24,735 nt of DNA, taken from NCBI GenBank assembly GCA_036481345.1, contig JAZGHU010000049.1:1-24735 (forward strand), in the 5' to 3' direction. The stretch is from JAAOYC01 sp036481345. Lineage in GTDB: Archaea; Nanobdellota; Nanobdellia; Woesearchaeales; WJKL01. Position numbers and translations under genes: made by a program. This document shows, piece after piece, positions 1 through 8,600 of this stretch (position 1 is its first letter; each line of letters begins with the position of its first letter). The notes under the pieces were generated by a model, which was not told the origin of the DNA, made no database searches, and saw only the letters and a program-made list of their open reading frames with translations.

Positions 1-1590
1 TTCTTTAACAGGGGCCGCATATGCTTCTACAAAATTCTCTAAATTAGTTTCACAATCTCCAAAAGAACCAGTATGAGAAGCTACAATCAATCCATTTCCT
101 TCAACCCATACTTCATCACCATCATCAAATAAAACACTGCCTTCATCATCAACCCTTCCAACAATCATATTTGAAGCAGCAGCCCTTCCTAATAATCTAG
201 CTAATTCAAAAGAAAACCACCTGTCTTCATATTTAGAAGCAGGAATCTTGTCAGTAGCAATCCCATCAATATAATCTCTTTCAAAATATGTTGAAGAAAT
301 AGCATGTCCTTTGTAAATTTCACTTATTGTTTTTATCCTGCACTTTTCTGGAAATTTCATCCCTAATTGTCTGCAAGCCTTTCTCCTAGCTTTAACATAC
401 TTTGCATATTTTTCAGATGCTTCTCTTGCTTTTGCTAAACTCTTTCCTTTTTTCAAAAACTCACAAACATCCCATCTCTGCATTCTTATTATTTTTACTT
501 CTTTCTCATCTTTTCCAGGTATTTTTATTGGAGCAATATAAACATCCCTTCTTCCAGGAATAACATGTTCTCTTTTAGACTGTGATCCAACAATAGATCC
601 TATATTGATATGTTCGATCTCTCCATATTCTTCATGAAAATTAGAAATAAACTCCAAAACTTTTTCATCACAAGAATCATTTGATTCAATATTCATATTC
701 CCATTAAGTTCAGGAGCAAGAATCATTCCTCCTTGCTTAAATCTAGCTCCAGGAAGCCATTTAATCGGCATTTTATATTCAAGACAAAGCCCATGATCGT
801 CTCCTTCAGAAATAGTACATCCTTCATGACTTACTAATGTGAATCCCATTCTTTCTACCCAATAATCAGATTCATAATCATCTTTTTTAAGAGCAGGATC
901 AACAGATCTTTCAAATATTCTTTTTAATTCTGAATAATACTTAACAAGTTCATTTTCTTCAACTGTTTTAAATAAATTAGAAATAGAGAAATCAGCTCCA
1001 AAAAAACTAACTTCTGGATAACCTCTTGGATTCCCTTTTACAGCATATTCTTTTATTTCAGCTAACTGCTCTTCAAGATTATCTAGCTTGCAAAACTCCT
1101 CATAAGTCAACCACCTTGTTCCAGTTATAGTGTTGTGATAATATATCTCTCCACAGCCAATCTCTCTTTTTGAATCAGCAATATCAGATATCTTCTCTTC
1201 TTTGCCTTTTGGCAAAGTATGTAATTTATTCAATCTGCCAATCTTCTCAAGCTCAGCTCTTACTCTTTGATCTAAGATTCCCTCACAAGTAACTTTCCAA
1301 GGGTCAACAACTTTTTCAGCCACTTCAATTGCTCTCAATGTCCGATCCATATCATCTGGAAGAGTTCTTATACAAAGACAATCTCTTTTAAGATTATAAT
1401 CCACAGCATCGTATATGTCTAATGGCTCTTCTCTGTTTTTATTTATCTCATCTAAAAATCTTTCTCTAAGCATAACATGTATTCCTGGTCCAGAAATAAT
1501 AGTATCAGCATCAGGATAAATTGTTCCAATTCCATACTTTACTTTTCCATCTTTCCCTTTCTTAAATGGGTGCGCCCCTAGGATTTTCAT
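1..1590 (-). CDS. Unrecognised large protein, C-terminus cut by window edge
   Basis: An open frame runs from an ATG at 1588-1590 to the left edge without a stop, giving 530 codons and no C-terminus. A GAGGTG Shine-Dalgarno site lies just upstream, and the stop of the preceding 558-aa gene ends one base before the start codon, so the two are probably translated together. The N-terminus reads MKILGAHPFKK. I see no signal peptide or membrane segment. I do not recognise the family. The last visible part, roughly residues 457-490, has the pattern N-M-I-V-G-R-V-D-D-E-G followed by F-D-D-G-D-E-V. This faintly recalls the metal-binding Asn and Asp loops of kinase-fold phosphotransferases, but that is only a resemblance. 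A His-containing patch, EYGEIEHINIGSIVG, lies near residues 315-330. The protein is probably cytoplasmic, with unknown function. Confidence 0.85.
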   Translation of the reverse strand, partial: MKILGAHPFKKGKDGKVKYGIGTIYPDADTIISGPGIHVMLRERFLDEINKNREEPLDIYDAVDYNLKRDCLCIRTLPDDMDRTLRAIEVAEKVVDPWKVTCEGILDQRVRAELEKIGRLNKLHTLPKGKEEKISDIADSKREIGCGEIYYHNTITGTRWLTYEEFCKLDNLEEQLAEIKEYAVKGNPRGYPEVSFFGADFSISNLFKTVEENELVKYYSELKRIFERSVDPALKKDDYESDYWVERMGFTLVSHEGCTISEGDDHGLCLEYKMPIKWLPGARFKQGGMILAPELNGNMNIESNDSCDEKVLEFISNFHEEYGEIEHINIGSIVGSQSKREHVIPGRRDVYIAPIKIPGKDEKEVKIIRMQRWDVCEFLKKGKSLAKAREASEKYAKYVKARRKACRQLGMKFPEKCRIKTISEIYKGHAISSTYFERDYIDGIATDKIPASKYEDRWFSFELARLLGRAAASNMIVGRVDDEGSVLFDDGDEVWVEGNGLIVASHTGSFGDCETNLENFVEAYAAPVKE

Positions 1591-1591
1591 T

Positions 1592-3268
1592 TTACACCTC
1601 TATTTTTTCTAGAAGTCTAGAAAAATGCCCTTCTATAAGTGGAATACTTTCTTCTTTCCAGGATTTTGTGTAAAAACGTTCTCTTATTGCATTTACTTTA
1701 TTTGAGATTGCATTATATGCTTTTTTTGTACCATAACAAATACTTCTTCCAATATGTGCTGGAACAGGTCTTCCAAAAATAGATAAAGCAAATCCACCCA
1801 TTCCTGCAAACAAACTACCCACTGTAGCTAAAGAAGCTGCAGAAAGCTTTCTAAATACAGGATAATTTGAATAAAGATTAAAAAAATCATTATCAGGAAT
1901 TCTATCAGCTAAACCATTGTATATAAGATAAGCAGCAGTTATTCCAGCAGCAAGTCCAACTAACCCATCAAAAGCATTTGCTTCTCCTTCTTCATATTCT
2001 GGAGGCTCATCATTAAAAATATGCTCTGAAGGAGGATCATATTCTTCAATTACTCCTTCTAAACGCTTGCTAAATAATTTGGCAGTTTCAATTGGATATT
2101 CTTGTACATTTTTTAAGATGGCCTGTGCAAAAACAATATCAATCTCATCTTTCCTCATAGCATTATGTACATGAGTATTTGGCCAATATTCTTGGTTTGC
2201 TTTTGCTTTATCATATTTGTTATGTAATATTCTTTTCACAGCTAGGTTTGTTCCTTCTTGATCATTTGCTAACATCCATAAACTAATATAAGGATCATTA
2301 TTTGTCAAATTATCACTTAGATCCATCATCTTCAAATACAACTTCATTGGATCAAAAGTTTTAACACAAAGTACATCTGTATTAAATATACTATTGATCA
2401 ATTCTCTTTTTTCTTGTGTAGAATATTTTTTACTGAAGAAAATATCTTTCTCCATCTTAACAATTTTATCTTGGTGGTCTGCGAGCAATTGAGATAATCT
2501 TTTCTCTGTCTTATCTCCAGAAAAAGGAATTTTTTTAGATCTTATCTGTTCGATATAAACATCAGCACATTTTTCTGGATTAACATTATAAAATAAATTT
2601 AAAATATAATCATCAGCTTCAAGAAAATCTTTTACTGGATTATTTTGAAAAAAAGCATAAATAATACGACCAGAATTCATAATTGGAAAATCTCTTTCAT
2701 CATTATATTTTTGTTTTGAAATCCTTAATAAGAAATCTTGTTTTTGAGCAGAATTAAATCTATCACCCAATAATATTTTAGGAGCTAATTTCTCAAAAAA
2801 AGGTGCTGCTTTTTCAAAATATTTAGGATAACTTTCTTCAAATTCTCTTTGACCTCTGCTTCTTGAACCGTTTTTATATTGTTCTTCAAAAATAAATAGC
2901 TGCTCTAATTCAACAGGAGCAGAAGATATAGCAGTCTTAAATTTAGTAATAATTCCTGGTGGAACATAATCATAACTTTTTGTTTCATCTCTTGTTACAA
3001 TTACTTCTTCTGATTCTGTTTTTCTTTCTTCACTATCAGAAATCTCTTTTATCAATTCTTCAAGCTTTTTCCCTGATACAAATATCTTTTTAGGAGGATC
3101 CATAGACATGAATGGATTTGATTTTGAAATGGGTTTTGTTTGTAATCTAGTTTGCGGTCTACTCGGTGTTGATCTGGGTATTGGATCTGGAATATTAGAT
3201 GTTTCTTCTTCAGGTTCATCATTTTCTCCTGGCCATTCTTCCCAACCAAAAGGATAATATTCTGTCAT
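1592..3268 (-). CDS. Hypothetical protein, disordered N-terminus and two C-terminal hydrophobic segments
   Basis: This 558-aa protein is unrecognised. The first 65 or so residues are rich in Pro, Glu, Ser and Thr (PIPRSTPSRPQTR) and are probably disordered. The centre, roughly residues 110-430, is charged and likely helical. Near the C-terminus come two Gly/Ala-rich hydrophobic stretches, about 440-465 (GLVGLAAGITAAYLIYNG) and 485-510 (ASLATVGSLFAGMGGFALSI), which could be a membrane hairpin or an inserting segment. There is no N-terminal signal peptide, so most of the protein probably faces the cytoplasm. Its ATG overlaps the TGA of the upstream anchored protein as ATGA, and the next gene begins one base after its stop, so it is embedded in the mannanase gene train. 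Function is unknown. Confidence 0.85.
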   Translation of the reverse strand: MTEYYPFGWEEWPGENDEPEEETSNIPDPIPRSTPSRPQTRLQTKPISKSNPFMSMDPPKKIFVSGKKLEELIKEISDSEERKTESEEVIVTRDETKSYDYVPPGIITKFKTAISSAPVELEQLFIFEEQYKNGSRSRGQREFEESYPKYFEKAAPFFEKLAPKILLGDRFNSAQKQDFLLRISKQKYNDERDFPIMNSGRIIYAFFQNNPVKDFLEADDYILNLFYNVNPEKCADVYIEQIRSKKIPFSGDKTEKRLSQLLADHQDKIVKMEKDIFFSKKYSTQEKRELINSIFNTDVLCVKTFDPMKLYLKMMDLSDNLTNNDPYISLWMLANDQEGTNLAVKRILHNKYDKAKANQEYWPNTHVHNAMRKDEIDIVFAQAILKNVQEYPIETAKLFSKRLEGVIEEYDPPSEHIFNDEPPEYEEGEANAFDGLVGLAAGITAAYLIYNGLADRIPDNDFFNLYSNYPVFRKLSAASLATVGSLFAGMGGFALSIFGRPVPAHIGRSICYGTKKAYNAISNKVNAIRERFYTKSWKEESIPLIEGHFSRLLEKIEV

Positions 3269-3966
3269 TCTAACATCATCTCATACAATTGTATTGATCC
3301 TTTCAAAAAATCAGCATAACCATTTCCAACAGAATATTTTTCTACAATCAATTTTAATTCTGCAATATCTTTTAAAGAATTATCTTCCCAACTCCATTGT
3401 TTAAGCATCTTATCAAGATCTATCCTGCCTTCATAAACTCCATTTTCTAGAATTATCCTTTTTCTAAATGTTACTCCTAACTTCTTTTTACTGCTCTGCG
3501 CTTCAACTCTTAATTGATCAATATTTTCAGCTTTTAATTTCAGATGCAAGAACCTATACTGACTTACATCAACATTATTTAAGTCAGTATTATAGATTAC
3601 TCCCCCCCAATGCTCTTTCATATCTTTTGAATCAAATTCCATCAGCAGATGATCTTGTTCATATATTACATTGCAATGCCAATTATTTAATCTATTCAAT
3701 GGAATATTATGTCTCTGCTGAGACAATGCATTGTAATCTTGTGCTCTTTGTGCACGCATATCTACTATATCTTCTAGTTCTATAGGCTTAGCGTTCTCTT
3801 TTTCAGCACCTTCCTCTGCTTCAGTCTCTTCTTTTGCTTGAGTAGGCACCTCAGCCACTGGCTCATTCGCTTCTATGGGCTCTTCAGTTGGACCAAGCCT
3901 ATAAGCTATATAACTCCCAGCAGCAACTGTTAGTACCAATATCCCAGTTTTAATTCCTTTGTTCAT
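3265..3966 (-). CDS. Membrane-anchored protein with putative sugar-binding beta-sandwich domain
   Basis: This is a 233-aa protein. Residues about 5-24 (GILVLTVAAGSYIAYRLG) form one hydrophobic segment, likely a signal anchor. A Glu/Ala/Pro-rich linker follows at 27-62, then an outer domain at about 75-233. That domain has alternating beta-strand-like segments, for example HLLMEFDSKD, RFLHLKLKAEN and LRVEAQSSKKK, ending in FLKGSIQLYEMML. The layout is compatible with a galactose-binding-like jelly roll, such as a carbohydrate-binding module, but I cannot assign a family. Its ATG lies one base after the TGA of the GH113-like gene, and its own TGA overlaps the next ATG. The position directly after two secreted glycosidases supports a role in holding glycans at the cell surface, which is inference. 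GAGG in the tail of the upstream gene can act as its ribosome site. Confidence 0.85.
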   Translation of the reverse strand: MNKGIKTGILVLTVAAGSYIAYRLGPTEEPIEANEPVAEVPTQAKEETEAEEGAEKENAKPIELEDIVDMRAQRAQDYNALSQQRHNIPLNRLNNWHCNVIYEQDHLLMEFDSKDMKEHWGGVIYNTDLNNVDVSQYRFLHLKLKAENIDQLRVEAQSSKKKLGVTFRKRIILENGVYEGRIDLDKMLKQWSWEDNSLKDIAELKLIVEKYSVGNGYADFLKGSIQLYEMMLE

Positions 3967-3967
3967 C

Positions 3968-5665
3968 TCAGTCCTCTAAATGGTTATAGAAATTAACAGT
4001 AAGTTCAGCAGGTTTTCCAATAAAATCAAAACCATCTACATCTTGGGATGGATCATGATAACTCATCCATAGATATATTCCTCTGATGTCTGGATTATTA
4101 TGCAGTGCCTTATACATTGCTTCATAACACATCTCCTGCTCTAATTCATCCACATCAGTTGTAGGAGCCCACCACGGACTTGTATTTGTTCCATCATAAC
4201 TTTGAAATCCAACTTCAGATATCATTATCTGCTGACCTTCTGCCTGAGCAAAAGCCTCCAATTCACTTCTAATATTTACAAATTCAGCATCTAGTTCAGC
4301 AGGGGTTGGATCATTTGTAGCTGTAAGGCTCCGATATAATGTCACACCTATGTAATCCACATCATCCCACCAAGCGATTGATTGATAATCATCATCACTA
4401 GCAGCATAAGTCTTTTTTCCATCATATTCTGACTCAATGCTTGGGATTATCTGATCTTTCCATTCTGATCTATGAGATGTTCCATCTAGCTCTGTTCCAA
4501 TAACTAACATATCTACTCCTGTATCTTCAGCAAGACCTGCATAATGTGTTATAAAATCATCATAACTTGCAAACCAATCAGCCCAATCAGCTTCGTTGCT
4601 AAAAGTTATATCTCCCCTATAAGAACCATCTATAACATCTACATGCGGCTTAAGAGTAACTTTAAATCCCATTTCTTTTGCTTTTCCAATAGCATACTTC
4701 AATGCATTATCTGAAGGTGTTTTTGAAGCAAGTGCAGAAATATCAGTAGAATCTACAGTTCCTTGATATTGTGTAGTCAAAAAAGATACATGTTCTACTC
4801 CTAAACCTTTTAATGTTTCAAGAGTGTCTTCTATATAGAAATAATCATTCCACCACCAAGAAGTTATATTTACTCCTTCATGCTGCATAGGATTCTTCAT
4901 CAACAATTCAGGAATTGGATTTGTTAATTTATCCTCAATAGTCAATGGAGACTCATATTCTTCAATTACAAATATCTTTGTTCCAGTTTCTGAATTCATA
5001 ACATCAATAATCTCTTTGTCATCTTCTGTAACAGTTGGAATTCCTCCTGAATCAACATAATTATAGATTACATTGACAATATCTCCTCCAACTGCTTTGA
5101 CATCAGCAGTAAAACTATGCATTGGCATCAAAGGATCTCTTAAATCAGGTATCTGAAAAACTTGATTTGGCGTAAAAACATATGATGCATCTAAATTAGC
5201 TAAAACATTTTCACTATGAATGCCAGCTCCGATTATATCATCTCCAAATCCAACTTTAACTGGAAATGTTGTAGAATCTGATTTTCCAGCTGAAGTAATC
5301 ACAGTAAGTCGAGCAGTATAATCTCCTTCTGTATCATAAGTCAGTGTTGTCACCATATCAAAACTTCCATCAGGAGCAATTGTTTCTGATTCAACATAAT
5401 CATCATTTCCATCTCCATCTCTGTCAAATCTCACTTCAATAATAGGATCTGTTGGTATTGAGCTAGAACCATCTAATATTGCTTCAAGACTTTTCCCACC
5501 TTCATTAGGCATAACTTGGAATATAGCTGTTGGATTTCTAGGACCACTTCCGTCACTTCCTCCAGTACTATCACCACAACCACCAAAAAATAAAACAGAA
5601 GCCAATCCACAAGCAGCAGCTGTTTTTCCTGCATAATTTTTAATTGTTTGATATATATTTTTCAT
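3968..5665 (-). CDS. Lipoprotein glycoside hydrolase, GH113-like, with PKD-like domain
   Basis: Likely a surface-anchored endo-beta-mannanase of the GH113 type. I place the start at the ATG at 5663-5665 because GGTGAG lies five bases upstream. An in-frame GTG at 5672-5674 would add three residues (568 aa; residue numbers here use that longer form). Residues 13-33 form a signal with a lipobox-like FFGGC (Cys33), followed by a Gly/Ser linker. Residues 48-142 resemble a PKD domain (RFDRDGDGNDDY, TYDTEGDYTARLTV). A linker domain follows, then a TIM barrel from about 265: WWWNDYFYIEDTL, LKPHVDVIDGSYRGDI, VIGTELDGT (candidate acid/base Glu395), WWDDVDYIGVTLY and MISEVGFQSYDG (candidate nucleophile Glu487), ending with the G-I-Y-L-W-M strand. 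These motifs follow the order known for GH113. The stop of the upstream GH5 gene sits within this ribosome site, so the genes are coupled. Confidence 0.88.
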   Translation of the reverse strand: MKNIYQTIKNYAGKTAAACGLASVLFFGGCGDSTGGSDGSGPRNPTAIFQVMPNEGGKSLEAILDGSSSIPTDPIIEVRFDRDGDGNDDYVESETIAPDGSFDMVTTLTYDTEGDYTARLTVITSAGKSDSTTFPVKVGFGDDIIGAGIHSENVLANLDASYVFTPNQVFQIPDLRDPLMPMHSFTADVKAVGGDIVNVIYNYVDSGGIPTVTEDDKEIIDVMNSETGTKIFVIEEYESPLTIEDKLTNPIPELLMKNPMQHEGVNITSWWWNDYFYIEDTLETLKGLGVEHVSFLTTQYQGTVDSTDISALASKTPSDNALKYAIGKAKEMGFKVTLKPHVDVIDGSYRGDITFSNEADWADWFASYDDFITHYAGLAEDTGVDMLVIGTELDGTSHRSEWKDQIIPSIESEYDGKKTYAASDDDYQSIAWWDDVDYIGVTLYRSLTATNDPTPAELDAEFVNIRSELEAFAQAEGQQIMISEVGFQSYDGTNTSPWWAPTTDVDELEQEMCYEAMYKALHNNPDIRGIYLWMSYHDPSQDVDGFDFIGKPAELTVNFYNHLED

Positions 5666-5670
5666 TTTCC

Positions 5671-8600
5671 TCACCCTATTGTTAGAGGTATTCCAGCCTC
5701 ATTATTTGTCTCATCTTCTTCCTCTATCAACCCGCTCAAATCTACATAGAATATGAGGTTATAATCTCCTGCAGCAGAATATTTCACAACAGGATAGATA
5801 TCTATTGTTTTTCCTGGTTCAATTGTTGTTGGCCCATAGTTTGGATTAACTTGTGAAGAATCTGTATCCAATTCCCAGAAAACATTGTTTGCTGTTACAT
5901 TTCCTTTATTCTCCAAAACAATATGAAGGCCAATAAATTTATTTACTCCTAAGTTTGAACTCAAAACATCTGCACTTTTTACATTTAAATCAGGATAATC
6001 TACTGAAATGCAGCTTCCTCCTGAACAAGTATCAGCACATATTTCTTTTTCCTGATAATCATCTGAAGAACTACAATTAGCTAAAGCAGTTCCAGCATCT
6101 GAGCATGTATAACTTCTATAATCCTGCCATACATCATCTGTATTACAACTTGGAGAACTAATCCAAGAATCTGTTCCACAATCAGAATCACTATAACATA
6201 CAATTCCAACACAAATTCCTGCAGAACAGGTATCAACACATATTTCTTTTTCCTGATAATCATCAGAATATCCACATGAAGCCAAAGCAGTTCCAGCATC
6301 TGAGCATGTATAACTTCTATAATCTTGCCATACATCATCTACATTACAGCTTTCAGATCCAACATAACTATCTGTTCCACACTCTGAATCAGAATAACAA
6401 GCAACAGTTATACAAGATCCACTAGAACAAGTATCAGAACAAACTTCTTTTTCCTGATAAACATCACTAGATGAACAAGATGCACTAGCAGTTCCAGGAT
6501 TTAAACAAGAATATTCCCTATAATCCTGCCATACATCATCTACATTACAAGATTCTGATCCAATCCATGAATCAGTTCCACACTCAGCATCATTATAGCA
6601 TTCTACTCCAACACATGTTGCATTTTCACATAAATCTCCACAAGTTTGTTTTGATTGATCAACATCTGAATAACTACATGAGGCTGAAGCAGTTCCAGGA
6701 TTTGAACATGTATTTGTCCTATAAGTATCCCATATTTCATTTCCACTACAGTATTCATTATTTAACCAAGCATCAGTTCCACATTCTGAATCAGAATAAC
6801 ATTCAACATCAACACAACTTCCTCCAGAACAGGTATCAGTACATGTTTCTTTCAAAACATAATCATCTGAATATCCACAAGATGCTGGTGGAGTTGCAGG
6901 ATTACTGCAAGTATAACTTCTATAATCCTGCCATACATCATCCCCATTACAACTAGTATTTCCAATCCAACTATTATTTCCACATTCAAAATCAGCAAAG
7001 CATTCTACATAATGACATGCTCCACTTCCACAAATTCCATGAGTACAAGATTCTTTAGGTTGATATATATCATAAGTTACACATATAGATGAAGGGGTTC
7101 CTGGATCTAAACAACCCCATGTTCTATAATTTTGCCCTACAGTATAAACATCTTTGCAACTAGGTGATCCAATCCAACCAGGAGTACCGCATTCAGTTTC
7201 ATTATAACATTCAATTGTAACACAACTTCCATTAGAACAAGTATCAGTACATGTTTCTTTTAATGTAGGGGTCTCAATATTATAACAATATGAAGATGGT
7301 GTTCCTGGATTTCCACAATAATAAGCTTTCCAATCCCCCAAAACATCATCTGCACTGCAATAATCTGCTCCAACATAACCATCTGTTCCACACTCAGCAT
7401 TAGAGCTACATACTATATCAACACAACTTCCTGCAGAACAAGTATCAGTACATGTTTCTTTCAATTGATAATCATCAGAATTACTGCATGAAGCTGAAGC
7501 TGTTCCTGCATTTGAACAACTATAACTTCTATAATCTTGCCAGACATCATCTACATTACAAGATTCAGAACCAATATAACCATCTGTTCCACATTCTGAA
7601 TCAGTAAAACAACTAGTATTAATACCATCTCCAGCCAAAGCTTTAGAAAAAAAGCTTATATCAAAACTAAAATCAGTATCTGTTGACTCTGTTAGAATCA
7701 AAGGAGTTATCCCAATATTATCTTCCCAGAAATATGTACTTTTAGCAAGATCATAAATTCCACCAAAAATCATAGGTATTCCTGAATTTTTAGAATTTAA
7801 TTCAATCTTTAAACTAGGTTTATACGCAGGATCAATTGCAGCATACCCTTGTGCAGCTGTATCCACAATATTAAATTCTCCAGATACATCAATAGACAAA
7901 TCATCTGCTTTTTCATATGGGAAATGTGCTGGTTGAGCAACAGGGTCCCATGTAAAACTAGAAAATCCTACAACATCAGCAAAATGCATATCTCCTGTAT
8001 CTCCTGTAGAGCCAGTCAATAAAGGGACATCATTAAGATAATTAGATGCAAGCTTGAGCAGATTCAAATCACCAGTGCTTCCACTTAAAGTTCCAGCTAA
8101 AGAAACATTATATCCTCCAATTCCATTAATCTCTTTCAAAATAGGATCATAATCAAATTTAAGATTAGCATCCCACCCTCCATATTTGCTAGCACTATAT
8201 CTTGATACATTTCCAGAAACTTGAACTTCAATTCCATCTTCATAAACAACAAATTTCTCAACTACACTGTGCTTTAATGTTGCTCCTGGCAGGAATGGCT
8301 GCATATACAATGAGCTTCCCCAACCATTTATATCTTCTCCTGGATGAGGTCTGATGTTAAAAGTTCCTCTGTCATCAATAATAGTCAAGAAATGGTGGTC
8401 TTCATAATAAAATCTATATTCAGTTGCTAATCCTGCTGGAATAGAGCTGATGCTATAATTTGTATCTATTGTGTTCTCTTTCATATAAGTTGCATGATCA
8501 GAAATAACACTGCAGGCAGCATCTTCAGGACAAGAAATAAAATAACCATCATTCCCATCTTTATAATGGTCAGATAGCAACCAAACAGTATCTCCGTTAA

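Noticed and set aside
3468..3785. Plus-strand 105-codon frame opposite the anchored protein.
   Set aside because: It lies opposite a well-supported gene, has no ribosome site or promoter, and shows no protein-like pattern.
6081..6338. Minus-strand 85-codon frame and nearby plus-strand frames inside the repeat array (for example 6567-6956).
   Set aside because: They arise from the repeated codons of the GH5 gene read in other frames and show low-complexity Ile/Leu/His text.
5998..7611. CRISPR-like or satellite-like regular repeat.
   Set aside because: The units stay in frame, have a 201-base period without spacers, and encode conserved Cys modules inside one long gene.
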